64,000 nucleotides of DNA from contig CP119315.1 of the NCBI GenBank assembly GCA_029202845.1, positions 2,263,001 through 2,327,000 on the forward strand, given 5' to 3'. Under the pieces are notes generated by a model. It was given only the letters and a program-made list of their open reading frames with translations, did not search any database and was not told the DNA's origin. A program made the translations under genes and the position numbers. The stretch comes from Candidatus Sphingomonas colombiensis (GTDB lineage: Bacteria; Pseudomonadota; Alphaproteobacteria; Sphingomonadales; Sphingomonadaceae). Positions 16,812-25,602 of the stretch are shown here, in pieces. Each line of letters opens with the position of its first letter. The stretch's first letter is position 1.

Positions 16812-17639
16812 ATGCGCTTTGCGGGCAAGCGCGCCGTCGTGACCGGCGGCGCCTCTGGTATCGGTCGCGCGACCGCGCTGCGGCTGGCGGAAGAAGGCGC
16901 CGAGGTGTGGATCGGCGATGTCGACGAGGCCGGGGGCCGTGAAGTGGCGGAAACCTCCAACGGCCGCATTCGCTTCCAGCGCTGCGACGTGACGAAAGCG
17001 GAGGATATTCGCGCGCTGATCGAGGCGGCGGACGCGGCCGGCGGGCTGGATGTGCTGTTCAACAATGCCGGCGCGGGCGGTGCTCGCGAACATATCGACG
17101 AAATCGCGCCGGAAGATTGGGATCGCACCCACACGTTGCTGCTGCGCTCGGTCGCGCTTGGTATCCGTTATGCCGCGCCGCTGATGGCGAAGCGCGGCGG
17201 CGGGGCGATCGTCAACACCTCCAGTGTCTCCGCGCTCGGCAGCGGCTATGCCCCAATCGCTTATTCCACCGCGAAGGCCGGCGTGTTGCACCTGAGCAAG
17301 GTGGCGGCGGCGGAGCTGGCCAAGGATGCGATCCGTGTGAACGCGGTCATTCCCGGCTTCATCACCACCAATATCTTCGTCAGTGCGCTCGATCTGCCGC
17401 CGGAAAAACGCGCGGCGGCGAATCAGGCGATCGGCGGGATCGCCGCGCATGCCCAGCCGGTGAAGCGCGCCGGGCGACCGGAGGATATCGCGGCCGCAGT
17501 CGCTTATCTCGCCAGCGACGATGCGGCCTTCGTTACCGGCACGCATATATTGGTCGATGGCGGGCTGACTATCGGCACGAGGCAGAGCTGGGATCCGACG
17601 ATGCCGGGCATGTTCGAAGCGCTGGAGTCGATGGCGTGA
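16812..17639 (+). CDS. Short-chain dehydrogenase/reductase
   Basis: 275 residues. TGGASGIGRATA (cofactor), D residue in WIGDVDEAG favouring NAD(H), NNAGAGG, NTSSVSALGSGYAPIAYSTAK (catalytic Ser, Tyr, Lys) and the C-terminal VTGTHILVDGGLTIG. Start ATG at 16812 has CAGGAGAG eight bases upstream. Its stop overlaps the GTG start of the next transporter gene, so the dehydrogenase and transporter probably handle the same compound; the compound cannot be named. Confidence 0.9.
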   Translation: MRFAGKRAVVTGGASGIGRATALRLAEEGAEVWIGDVDEAGGREVAETSNGRIRFQRCDVTKAEDIRALIEAADAAGGLDVLFNNAGAGGAREHIDEIAPEDWDRTHTLLLRSVALGIRYAAPLMAKRGGGAIVNTSSVSALGSGYAPIAYSTAKAGVLHLSKVAAAELAKDAIRVNAVIPGFITTNIFVSALDLPPEKRAAANQAIGGIAAHAQPVKRAGRPEDIAAAVAYLASDDAAFVTGTHILVDGGLTIGTRQSWDPTMPGMFEALESMA

Positions 17640-19135
17640 ACGCGCCCGTCGCGCCGGTGACGGGGGTGGCGACCGCGGCGATCACGCCACCGGCTCGCCG
17701 CCTTTCGAACGGCGTGATGGGGGCCTATGGCTTCGGTGCCGCTGCTTATGGGGTGAAGGACGCAGGCTTCGGCACGTTTCTGCTGCTGTTCTACAATCAG
17801 GTGGTCGGCGTGCCAGCGGCGACGGTCGGTTTCGTCGTGATGATCGCGCTGATCGTCGATGCGTTCATCGATCCGACCGTCGGCTTTCTTTCGGATCGCA
17901 CCCGCAGCCGCTGGGGGCGACGACACCCATGGCTTTATGGAGCGGTGCTTCCGATCATGCTCGGCTGGGTCGCGCTTTGGAATCCGCCGATCGGCGCGAG
18001 CGAAACGCTCATCCTGCTGTGGCTGTTCGTCGTCGCCGTGGTCGTGCGCAGTGCGGTGAGCGCCTATGAGGTGCCAGGGCAGGCGATGGCTGCCGAACTG
18101 AGCGCCGATTACGACGAGCGCACGCGGATCATGTCTTATCGCTATCTGTTCGGCTGGGCCGGCGGCCTGGTGATGCTCGTTTCCGCCTATGTCTATTTCC
18201 TGGCCGCGACGCCCGAATATCCGAACGGCCTGCTCAACCCGGCGGGGTATAGCGGCTTTGCGGTGGCCGGGGCGCTTTTCATGGGGACGGCTATCCTCGT
18301 TTCGGCGATCGGCACGCATCGCGAGATTCCGCGTCTGCCCAAGCCGGAGATCGAGCGGCAATCATTTTCGAAAAACCTGCGCGATATCGCCGAGACGGTG
18401 AAGAATCGTGCCTTCGCCACACTGATGCTGGCGGGAGTCTGCGCCTATACCGGGCAGGGGATCATCTACGCGATCTCCAATTACCTCGCGAGCTTCGTAT
18501 GGGGCTTTAAGGGGATGACGTTCCTTTATTACAGCATGGCGCTGTTCGTCGGCGTCGGCGTGGCCTTTGTCGTCGCGCCGCGCGCTGGTCGTCACGGGAG
18601 CAAGCCGAAGACCGCTGCCATCGCCTCGATCACCGCGGCGGTGATCGGCACGACGCCATATTGGCTGCGGCTGGCGGGCTGGTTCCCGGCGCCGGGCGAC
18701 CAATGGATGCTGCCGCTGGTATTCATGTTCGCGGGGCTTTCCACCGCGTTCAGCGTCACTGCCTATATTCTTGGCGCGTCGATGCTTGCCGATGTGGTGG
18801 AGGATTCCGAGGCGCGAACCGGGCGACGATCGGAAGGGGTGTTCTTCGCCGGCGGCTTCTTCGTCCAGAAATGCACCAGCGGCATTGGGATCTTCGTGAC
18901 GGGGCTGATCCTCGCCGCCGCCGGCTTCCCTGCGAAGGCGGTGCCGGGGCAGGTCGCGACACCGACACTGGATCGGCTGACCCTGATCTTCTGCTGTTGC
19001 TATCTGTTGTTCTACGGGCTGGCAGCCGTGTTCTACTCGCGCTTTCCGTTCGGACGCGGGGAGCATGAAGCGCGTCTGGCACGGCTCGCGGCGGCCGGCG
19101 TACTCGATTCGGAACCTCGCGAACCCTTTGCGTGA
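17636..19135 (+). CDS. GPH-family (MelB-like) MFS transporter
   Basis: 499 residues with about twelve membrane segments. The loop DPTVGFLSDRTRSRWGRRHPW is the hallmark of the glycoside-pentoside-hexuronide:cation symporter family, and FAGGFFVQKCTSGIGIFVTG near the end fits as well. The start is GTG at 17636, overlapping the upstream SDR stop (GTGA). Substrate unknown; in sphingomonads such transporters often sit with SDR genes. Confidence 0.88.
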   Translation: MNAPVAPVTGVATAAITPPARRLSNGVMGAYGFGAAAYGVKDAGFGTFLLLFYNQVVGVPAATVGFVVMIALIVDAFIDPTVGFLSDRTRSRWGRRHPWLYGAVLPIMLGWVALWNPPIGASETLILLWLFVVAVVVRSAVSAYEVPGQAMAAELSADYDERTRIMSYRYLFGWAGGLVMLVSAYVYFLAATPEYPNGLLNPAGYSGFAVAGALFMGTAILVSAIGTHREIPRLPKPEIERQSFSKNLRDIAETVKNRAFATLMLAGVCAYTGQGIIYAISNYLASFVWGFKGMTFLYYSMALFVGVGVAFVVAPRAGRHGSKPKTAAIASITAAVIGTTPYWLRLAGWFPAPGDQWMLPLVFMFAGLSTAFSVTAYILGASMLADVVEDSEARTGRRSEGVFFAGGFFVQKCTSGIGIFVTGLILAAAGFPAKAVPGQVATPTLDRLTLIFCCCYLLFYGLAAVFYSRFPFGRGEHEARLARLAAAGVLDSEPREPFA

Positions 19136-19275
19136 CCCCCGGATGAACGGCGTTCGGTTCAGGTCATCGGCACGTCGAAACGATTCGTCGGAAAAGGTTC
19201 CCGACGCGCTTGGTTTCTTTAACCCTTGCCCGTAGCCGGAATGCAACGAACGTCCTGTTGACCGGGGGGTCGCAA

Positions 19276-19851
19276 GTGAATTTGAAGGTTTTGGCAGCGC
19301 GCTTTGCGCTGGTGTTCTCGCTCGGCCTGATGGCGGCCGCCCCTGCGGCGGCCCAGTTCTGGCAGTGCGCGCCTTACGCCCGCGAGATTTCGGGCATCGA
19401 GATTCATGGCAATGCCAACACCTGGTGGAGCCAGGCCGCCGGTCGTTACGAGCGTGGCAACGAGCCCCGCGTCGGCGCGGTGCTGGCGTTCAAATCGACC
19501 TCGCGGATGCGCGTCGGCCACGTGGCGATGGTTTCCCGCGTCGTCAGCGACCGCGAAGTGCTGCTGACCCATGCCAATTGGTCGCGCCCCGGCCGCGTCG
19601 AGACCAATGTCCGTGCGATCGATGTTTCGCCGAACAATGACTGGAGCATGGTTAAGGTGTGGTATGCGCCGCAGGGCGATCTCGGCACCTCCAATTATCC
19701 CACCAGCGGCTTCATCTATGGTGACGATGCCCCGGCGGCCTCGCATCCCGCGATCGACACCGATACGCGCAGCACCACCGCTATGGCCAATATGACGATC
19801 GCGGCGGCGGCGAAAGCGCCGGTGACGGGCGGTATTTCGCTCGAACAGTAA
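19276..19851 (+). CDS. Secreted CHAP-domain protein
   Basis: 191 residues with a signal peptide (KVLAARFALVFSLGLMAAAPAAAQ) and a CHAP amidase/peptidase domain: catalytic Cys in FWQCAPYAREISG, GNANTWWSQAAGRYERGNEPRVGAVLAF, and catalytic His in RVGHVAMVSRVV, followed by LLTHANWS. CHAP enzymes cleave peptidoglycan peptides or related amides; the specific activity is inferred. Start GTG at 19276 places the signal peptide correctly. Stands alone. Confidence 0.85.
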   Translation: MNLKVLAARFALVFSLGLMAAAPAAAQFWQCAPYAREISGIEIHGNANTWWSQAAGRYERGNEPRVGAVLAFKSTSRMRVGHVAMVSRVVSDREVLLTHANWSRPGRVETNVRAIDVSPNNDWSMVKVWYAPQGDLGTSNYPTSGFIYGDDAPAASHPAIDTDTRSTTAMANMTIAAAAKAPVTGGISLEQ

Positions 19852-19963
19852 GTTTCGCCGAACCGCGCGGCATTGCCAGCGCGCGCGGAACGATTATGGT
19901 GCAGACGTAACGGGGCCGCCTTCGATCGCAAGCGCGGCCCTATTTCGTGTTCGAGCCAAGGTA

Positions 19964-20617
19964 GTGCCAGTGACCCTTCGCCATGCAGCCGCCCCGATCG
20001 CCCTTCTCGCTGCGCTGGGGGGCTGCGCGAAGACCGGCGATATCGATCTTTCCTCCGGCGTCGGCATCACCGCCGTGCGTTCCGCCTGCCCGTCGGTCGG
20101 CGTGCCGGCCGGAACCGGCGATATCACGCTGTTCGACCCGCCAACGAGCCGCGATTCGGCCGCGATCGACGTGGTGGCGAATATCAGCAACGTCCGTTCA
20201 ACCTGCGATGACAGCGGCGAAAATGTACTCACCACCGTCACCTTCGATGTGCGCGCACGCCGCGCGCGTGGCGAAGGCGCGCGAGACGTGACCTTGCCCT
20301 ATTTCATTACGATCGTGCGCGGCGGCAATGCAGTGATCGCCAAGCGCGTCGGACGCGTCGGGCTGCATTTCGAGGCGGGGCAGACGCTCGCGACGACCAG
20401 CGGGCAAGCCTCGGCGACGGTCAATCGCGCCGCGGCGACGCTGCCGGACGAGGTTCGGGCGAAGCTTAACCGCAAGCGTAAGGCCGGGCAGGAGGACGCC
20501 GCCGTCGACCCGCTGAGCGCGCCGGACGTGCGTCAGGCGGTGCTGTCGGCCAGCTTCGAGGCGCTGGTCGGATTCCAGCTCACCGAGGATCAGCTCAAGT
20601 ATAACGCGCAGCGCTGA
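19964..20617 (+). CDS. Putative lipoprotein of unknown function
   Basis: 217 residues: the N-terminus TLRHAAAPIALLAALGGC has a lipobox with Cys about residue 21. The body contains a beta-rich segment (ITLFDPPTSRDSAAIDVVANISNVRSTC, VLTTVTFDVRARRARG, FITIVRGGNAVIAKR). No family is recognised with confidence. Start GTG at 19964 or the next GTG at 19970. A small GCGGAG/CTCCGC hairpin (20649-20664) follows and could terminate it against the converging thioesterase gene. Confidence 0.7.
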   Translation: MPVTLRHAAAPIALLAALGGCAKTGDIDLSSGVGITAVRSACPSVGVPAGTGDITLFDPPTSRDSAAIDVVANISNVRSTCDDSGENVLTTVTFDVRARRARGEGARDVTLPYFITIVRGGNAVIAKRVGRVGLHFEAGQTLATTSGQASATVNRAAATLPDEVRAKLNRKRKAGQEDAAVDPLSAPDVRQAVLSASFEALVGFQLTEDQLKYNAQR

Positions 20618-20670
20618 GCCGGGCGGGGGCGATTGTCAGTCGAGGCGGCGGAGTGCGCTCCGCTCTTCGA

Positions 20671-21054
20671 TCAATCGCGTTCGATCAGGTAGTTCATCCG
20701 CGCCGTTGCGATCGGGCGGCTGCGATCATCCTGCCAAGCGAAGGCATCGACATTGGCGACGCGGTTGCCGAGCCGCGTGATCCGCCCCGCAGCGCGGGTT
20801 TCGCGATCGCGCCCACCGCGCATGAAATCGACCGTCACGTTGATTGGCTTGATCCGGCCGCCGCCCTCGTTTGCCAGCGCGTGACGGAGCGCCGCTATCG
20901 CGGCCACCTCCAGCAATCCGGAGATCGCGCCCCCTTGAAGGAAGCCGGGGCGACCCAGCACGCCAGGGTGGAACGGCATCACCATTACCGGCGCGCCGTC
21001 TTCGTCATGCTCCAGCGTCGCCTCCAGCAACGCGGCATACGGGGGGAGCTTCAT
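20671..21054 (-). CDS. PaaI-type hotdog thioesterase
   Basis: 127 residues with the hotdog pattern FHPGVLGRPGFLQGGAISGLLEVAAIAALRHAL and INVTVDFMRGGRDRETRAAGRITRLGNRVA. These proteins hydrolyse acyl-CoA thioesters. The ATG at 21054 overlaps the stop of a second thioesterase gene (TCAT on the plus strand), so the two form a coupled pair, possibly a two-gene duplication. Confidence 0.85.
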   Translation of the reverse strand: MKLPPYAALLEATLEHDEDGAPVMVMPFHPGVLGRPGFLQGGAISGLLEVAAIAALRHALANEGGGRIKPINVTVDFMRGGRDRETRAAGRITRLGNRVANVDAFAWQDDRSRPIATARMNYLIERD

Positions 21055-21503
21055 CGGCCGGTCCTCGGATAGCTGCCGCTCGGCACCATGAAGGTCGCGG
21101 CGACATGCGCGATCGGATCGTCGATGTCGCCATCGTGCGCGATCCCGCGCGTGAAGGATATCGAGCGCGCGACACGCAGGCATTCGGCTCGGCCGATCAC
21201 CGTATGTCCCGGTCGCGCGGGACGGAGATAATCGATGCGCAGATCGAGCGTGGCATGCGGCGCGAACGTTCCGATGCGCTGCCACACGGCGAGGCTGGTC
21301 GCAACATCCATCATCGCGATGATGGGCCCGGAAGCGATCACGCCGCTTTCCTCATCGCCGATCAGTTCCTCGGAATACGGCATCGCCAGTTCGATCCAAT
21401 CGTCCCCGATCGCGTGGAAGCGGGTGCCCAGCCGACCGGCATGGCCGCTGAAATTGCGATTCTCGATCATCTCGAGCGCCATTTTTGCGGGATCGAAGTT
21501 CAT
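21051..21503 (-). CDS. PaaI-type hotdog thioesterase
   Basis: 150 residues starting MNFDPAKMALEMIENRNFSGHAG. Hotdog features: YSEELIGDEESGVIASGPIIAMMDVATSLAVW and LDLRIDYLRPARPGHTVIGRAECLRVARSISF. It overlaps the following thioesterase by 4 bp. Divergent from the crotonase gene, suggesting a shared acyl-CoA catabolic setting; substrates unknown. Confidence 0.85.
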   Translation of the reverse strand: MNFDPAKMALEMIENRNFSGHAGRLGTRFHAIGDDWIELAMPYSEELIGDEESGVIASGPIIAMMDVATSLAVWQRIGTFAPHATLDLRIDYLRPARPGHTVIGRAECLRVARSISFTRGIAHDGDIDDPIAHVAATFMVPSGSYPRTGR

Positions 21504-21606
21504 GGTCGTTTCCCTACACGCTCGAGCGCGCCGCGCAATGTTCCGGCGTTGCCGCGCGAGGCCGGGCGGGTTAGCGCTGTGACAACGAACGGCAGGAGAG
21601 CGAGTA

Positions 21607-22393
21607 GTGGAACAGCGGGTGACGATCACGGTGGCGGACGGGGTCGCCGATGTCCGACTCAATCGCGCGGACAAGATGAATGCGCTCGATCCGGCGATGT
21701 TCGCCGGACTGAACGAGGCGATCGAGCGGCTGGCGACGATGCGCGAAGTGCGCGTCGCGGTGCTTTCGGGCGAGGGGCAGCGCCTTCTGCGCCGGGCTCG
21801 ACATGGCCTCGATGGCCGGGCGGCGGATCGGGCAATGATCTGTCGGCGCGCAGCCATGGCCTCGCCAATGCCGCGCAGCATGTCGCCTGGGGCTGGCGCG
21901 AGCTGGCGATGCCGGTGATCGCCGCGGTGCATGGCGTCGCGATGGGCGGCGGCTTTCAGGTGATGTCGGGCGCCGATATCCGCATCGTCCACCCCGCGAC
22001 GCGGCTGTCGATCCGCGAAACCTATTGGGGGCTGGTGCCCGATATGGCGGGCGTCGCCTTGTGGCGGACGCTGGCACGCGACGACGTGCTGCGCGAGCTG
22101 ACCTATACCGCGCGCGAATTTTCCGGTGCGGATGCGCTGGGCTATGGCTTCGCGACGCGGCTCGACGAGGATCCTCCGCGCCGCCGCCTTCGCGCTCGCG
22201 CGCGAGATCGCGGGCCGCAATCCCGATGCGGTGCGCGCGTCGAAGCGGCTCTACAATCTCGCCGCGGACGCCGATGCCGCTGCCGGTGCTCCGCGCCGAA
22301 AGCGCCGAGCAGGTCGCGCTGATGCGCTCCCCCAATCAGGTCGAGGCGGTGCGCGCCAATATGGAAAAGCGCCCGCCGGTGTTCAGCGACTGA
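21607..22393 (+). pseudogene. Enoyl-CoA hydratase/isomerase (crotonase), four frameshifts
   Basis: The start MEQRVTITVADGVADVRLNRADKMNALD is intact. The oxyanion-hole region (AFCAGLDMASMAG), NAAQHVAWGWRELAMPVIAAV, HGVAMGGGFQVMSGADIRIV, YWGLVPDMAGVALWRTLARDD and the C-terminus VRANMEKRPPVFSD are all present but in successive frames. Single extra bases near 21781, 21830, 22175 and 22290 explain the shifts; removing four bases leaves 783 bp, a 260-residue crotonase. All catalytic-region residues survive, so sequence error is more likely than decay. Confidence 0.85.
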
Positions 22394-22397
22394 AGGT

Positions 22398-22452
22398 TGA
22401 CGCGGCACCGATCGAAATGCGCGAAATGCGCATTTCGATCGGTGCCGCGTCA
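22398..22452 (+). terminator. Perfect 25-bp palindrome between convergent genes
   Basis: The arm 22398-22422 is exactly complementary to 22428-22452 with a five-base GAAAT loop. It begins 5 bp after the crotonase stop, and its right arm contains the stop codon of the opposing eipA gene. It may act as a bidirectional terminator, though there is no T-tract, or it may be an assembly fold-back. Confidence 0.6.
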
Positions 22453-23215
22453 GAATGGCAGCCACTTGGATTTGTGCGAGAAGTTCATGTAGCCGACGTT
22501 CACACCGGCGCGCCAGCCAACGCCCAGTCGCACCGGGATCAGCACGACATTGCCGCGCCGCAGATAGGTCGCGGCGAAGCCGCCGACGAAATACAAGCCG
22601 CCCCTCGGCCGCCCGGGAAGCGCCGGTACAGCTCCTCGGTGTCGTAGAGGTTGTACACCAGCACGAATACCTTGTTGGCATCGCCGCCAAGATCGAAGCC
22701 GACGGACGGCCCGGTCCAATAGACCGGCATCTGCCCCTCGACCTTATGCGTCATGATTCCCGAGCCGTAGCGCAGCCCGACGACAACCGCGCCGGAGGCC
22801 TCGCGTCCCGGCGATATAGGCGTTGGGCTCGCCCTGATCCTTCAGGATCTTCTCGATGATCGAGGCAAAACCTTCCGCGCCCTTGCCGAATACCCCTTCG
22901 CCCGCGCCGATCAGGTCGTCGCGCTTGAACGTCTCTGACGCAGTGGTGGTGGATTGCGGCGCGCCCGTCCTGCGTGCTGTTGTCGGGGGCCGGGGGCAGC
23001 GCGAGCGGCGCGGATTGCGTAGCGGGCGGGTCAACCGGCACCGGCTCGTCAGGATAACGTTGTGGCTGCGCCTGCATTTGCGGCGCGTTATTTGGCGCGG
23101 ACGAAATGTCGTTGTCGATCGCCTTGTTCGGGTCGATCGTCCGCACCTGCGCCGGCGCGGCCGTGCCGGCCATCAGCGTCGCCGTCAGCCCCAGGGCCAG
23201 CATCACCTTGCGCAT
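22450..23215 (-). pseudogene. eipA: DUF1134/EipA periplasmic protein, three frameshifts
   Basis: Signal peptide MRKVMLALGLTATLMAGTAAPAQ, a Pro/Gln-rich linker, then TASETFKRDDLIGAGEGVFGKGAEGFASIIEKIL, GEPNAYIAG, EASGAVVVGLRYGSGIMTHKVEGQ, VYWTGPSVGFDLGGDANKVFVLVYNLYDTEELYRRFPG, GGLYFVGGFAATYLRRG and NVGYMNFSHKSKWLPF. This is the DUF1134 fold, known in Brucella as EipA, needed for envelope integrity. Frames change near 22975 (+1), 22805 (+1) and 22615 (-1); the corrected length is 254 residues. Conserved blocks remain on each side of every shift. Confidence 0.85.
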
Positions 23216-23392
23216 CGTTAAACCTTCCCCCCGGGAAACGGGAATGTTCCCAGCGATCAAGCGTAACCACCATGTCGCTGTCGCGGCAATGAACACGACG
23301 ACGACCCGAGTCGATTTCGCGCCGAGGCGAATCTGCAACGGGCCGGTTGATTGCCACGATTCCCATCGCTATAGCCCGCCCCACGCCGCACC

Positions 23393-23482
23393 GGAGACGT
23401 GGGTGAGTGGCTGAAACCAACGCTTTGCTAAAGCGTCATACGGGAAACCGTATCGAGGGTTCGAATCCCTCCGTCTCCGCCA
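23393..23482 (+). tRNA. tRNA-Ser (anticodon GCT)
   Basis: A 90-nt class II tRNA: acceptor GGAGACG pairs with CGTCTCC, D-arm GTGAGTGGCTGAAACC, anticodon loop CTTTGCTAAAG with GCT, a long variable arm (CATACGGGAAACCGTATC) typical of serine tRNAs, T-arm GAGGGTTCGAATCCCTC, and an encoded CCA end. Confidence 0.97.
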
Positions 23483-23491
23483 ATTACGCTG

Positions 23492-23710
23492 TTAATTCAG
23501 CTGTTTAGCCTGATCGATCGATTCGGCCCGCTGCCCCGGCGCCGCGATGGCCGCCGCTGCCTGCACACGGGCCCAGGCTCGCGGTCGCAGATCGCTGTCG
23601 CCCTGCCAGATGGCGATCCTGAGCACAGCACGCTGCGCGCGCGGGAAATCGCCGGCGCGATCCGCGCTTCCCTGTCCGATCGAAGCGGTGGAGTTTGCCG
23701 AAACAAGTGG
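23492..23710 (-). pseudogene. Possible gene remnant beside tRNA-Ser
   Basis: Between tRNA-Ser and the PLP enzyme gene, the minus strand reads an open 73-codon stretch without an ATG, containing RAVLRIAIWQGDSDLRPRAW, ARVQAAAAIAAPGQRAESID and ending QAKQLN. It looks more protein-like than a random frame but matches no family I recognise. A GTG within it could start a ~44-residue product. It could be the 3' remnant of a lost gene or chance. Confidence 0.22.
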
Positions 23711-23769
23711 TCAGATCGAATTGCGCTGCCACTATGCCGGAAGCGATTCGAGCGAGCGGGAGTAGGAGC

Positions 23770-24999
23770 ATGAATCAGCCATTGCCCCTGATCGGAACTC
23801 CATGGCCCGAACTCCGCGCGCGCATGGGGGAGATGGGCGGCGGCGATGTGAAATGGCGGGACGGCCGTGCCGCCGTCTATGTGTTCAATGCCGGGGCCGA
23901 GATCGAACAGGTGCAGAAAGAGGCCTATGCCCTCTTCATGTCGGAGAACGGGCTTGGACCGTCCGCTTTCCCGAGCCTTGCCGGGATGGAGCGCGCGGTG
24001 GTCGGATACGGGCTGGCGCTGCTTAACGCGCCGTCGGATGCGGCGGGCAACATAACTTCGGGCGGCACCGATTCGATCTCGATGGCGCTGAAAGCCGCGC
24101 GCGATTTCGCCCGCAAGGAAAAGGGGCTGTCCGGTCCGCTCAACATCGTCCTGCCGCGCTCGGCGCATCCCGCGTTCGACAAGGCGGCCGCGATGATGGA
24201 GATCGAGGTGCGGCGCACGCCGTTGAAGAAGCTGCTGGCCGATCCCGCTGCGATGGACGCGGCGGCCGATAGCGCGACGATCATGATTGTCGGGTCCGCG
24301 CCCTGTTTCCCTTACGGAATGATCGACCCGATCGCGGCGTTGAGTGATCTCGCCGTCGCGCGCGGTTTGTGGCTGCATGTGGATGCTTGCGTAGGTGGTT
24401 ATATTGCGCCGTTCGTCCGCATGAATGGCGTTGAAATTCCACCGTTCGATTTCTCGCTGCCGGGTGTGCTGTCGATATCGGCTGATCTGCACAAATACGG
24501 TTATTGCGCGAAGGGCGCCTCGACAGTGTTCTTCCGCAACGAGGCGCTACGGCAATTCATGGTGTTCAACTGCAACGACTGGCCCGGCGGCGCGATGATC
24601 ACGCCGACGCTGGCCGGCACGCGACCCGGTGGCGCGATCGCCGCGGCGTGGGCGGTGATGAATTTCCTTGGTGTCGACGGCTATCGCGCGCTCCACGCGA
24701 AGGTCACTGATGCGCGAGGGCGGATTCAGCGAGGTGTCGAGGCGCTTGGCTACCGCGTTCTTGGCGAGCCGCAGCTCGGGTTAATCGCCTTTACGCAGGA
24801 CGGATTGAATCTGGCAGCGGCCTGGGGGCATCTCCACGCGTGCGGCTGGTTCACCAGTGTCACGACCGATCCTCCGGGCTTGCATCTCATGCTGTCGCCG
24901 ATTCACGCGCGGGTGGCCGAGCAATATCTCGCCGATCTCGCCACGGCGCCGACCGAGGGGGCTTCGCCGGGAGCGCCGGCGCCGCGTTACGCGGGTTAG
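23770..24999 (+). CDS. PLP-dependent lyase/decarboxylase, sphingosine-1-phosphate lyase-like
   Basis: 409 residues, group II decarboxylase fold. TSGGTDSISMALKAARD binds the cofactor phosphate, D205 in LHVDACVGGYIAPF contacts the pyridine ring, and SISADLHKYGYCAKGAS holds the Schiff-base lysine K242; this HKYG(Y/F)xxKG form is the one seen in sphingosine-1-phosphate lyases rather than in glutamate decarboxylases. Sphingomonads contain sphingolipids, so a sphingoid or related amine substrate is possible but unproven. ATG at 23770 follows a GGGAG. The Lrp gene converges on it. Confidence 0.8.
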   Translation: MNQPLPLIGTPWPELRARMGEMGGGDVKWRDGRAAVYVFNAGAEIEQVQKEAYALFMSENGLGPSAFPSLAGMERAVVGYGLALLNAPSDAAGNITSGGTDSISMALKAARDFARKEKGLSGPLNIVLPRSAHPAFDKAAAMMEIEVRRTPLKKLLADPAAMDAAADSATIMIVGSAPCFPYGMIDPIAALSDLAVARGLWLHVDACVGGYIAPFVRMNGVEIPPFDFSLPGVLSISADLHKYGYCAKGASTVFFRNEALRQFMVFNCNDWPGGAMITPTLAGTRPGGAIAAAWAVMNFLGVDGYRALHAKVTDARGRIQRGVEALGYRVLGEPQLGLIAFTQDGLNLAAAWGHLHACGWFTSVTTDPPGLHLMLSPIHARVAEQYLADLATAPTEGASPGAPAPRYAG

Positions 25000-25009
25000 C
25001 CGGCGGTAT

Positions 25010-25480
25010 TCACAGATCGATCGGCAGCGCGGTGGTGGATTTAATTTCGGATAACGCCACCATCGAGTTGATTTCCTGAACTCCCGGGACTCGCGACAAC
25101 TTGTCGAAAAAGAACCGCTCATAGGCTTCAATGTCTCGCGCGACGATGCGCAGCAGGAAATCGACCGGCCCCATCAGGACGAAACAGTCCAGCACTTCGG
25201 GGAAGCCCCGGATCGCATCGGAAAATTCGGCGAGGTGGGAGCGGCCATGCGCGGTCAACTTCACTTGCGCAAATACCTGCGCGTTGAGCCCGATCTTGCG
25301 CCGGTCGAGCAGGCTGACCTGACTGCGGATGAAGCCGTCGCGTTTCAGGCGTTGCACGCGTCGCCAGCATGGCGCTTCCGACAGGCCGATCTCGGCGGCG
25401 ATTTCGGCGTTCGAGCGTGAGGTGTTAAGTTGCAGGATGGCGAGGATCTTGCGCTCATAGGCATCGAGTTCGTCTGGCAT
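25010..25480 (-). CDS. Lrp/AsnC-family transcriptional regulator
   Basis: 156 residues: N-terminal helix-turn-helix (YERKILAILQLNTSRSNAEIAAEIGLSEAPCWRRVQRLKRDGFI) and C-terminal RAM/ACT-like effector domain (VFAQVKLTAHG...FPEVLDCFVLMGPVDFLLRIVARDIEAYERFF). Such proteins sense amino acids. It is divergent from the leucine/phenylalanine-type dehydrogenase gene, and the 122-bp gap holds a spaced inverted repeat, so it probably controls that gene and itself. Start at 25480; the upstream open frame runs into the neighbour's promoter. Confidence 0.92.
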   Translation of the reverse strand: MPDELDAYERKILAILQLNTSRSNAEIAAEIGLSEAPCWRRVQRLKRDGFIRSQVSLLDRRKIGLNAQVFAQVKLTAHGRSHLAEFSDAIRGFPEVLDCFVLMGPVDFLLRIVARDIEAYERFFFDKLSRVPGVQEINSMVALSEIKSTTALPIDL

Positions 25481-25505
25481 GATTTTTTCTCGAATTGGGG
25501 ACATG

Positions 25506-25584
25506 TCGAAAGATATCCTCCAGCATCGCGCAACTATCGTGGAAATGCGAAATTTTTTTCGGCTCTCTTTCCGATATCTTTCGA
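25506..25584. promoter_or_regulatory. Spaced inverted repeat, candidate Lrp-type operator
   Basis: TCGAAAGATATC at 25506-25517 is perfectly complementary to GATATCTTTCGA at 25573-25584, with centres 67 bp apart, roughly six helical turns. Both lie in the gap between the Lrp-type regulator and the dehydrogenase, an arrangement suited to a wrapped Lrp octamer. The right half ends just before the AAGGAG of the dehydrogenase. Confidence 0.55.
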
Positions 25585-25602
25585 TGGGTAAGGAGACCCC
25601 AG

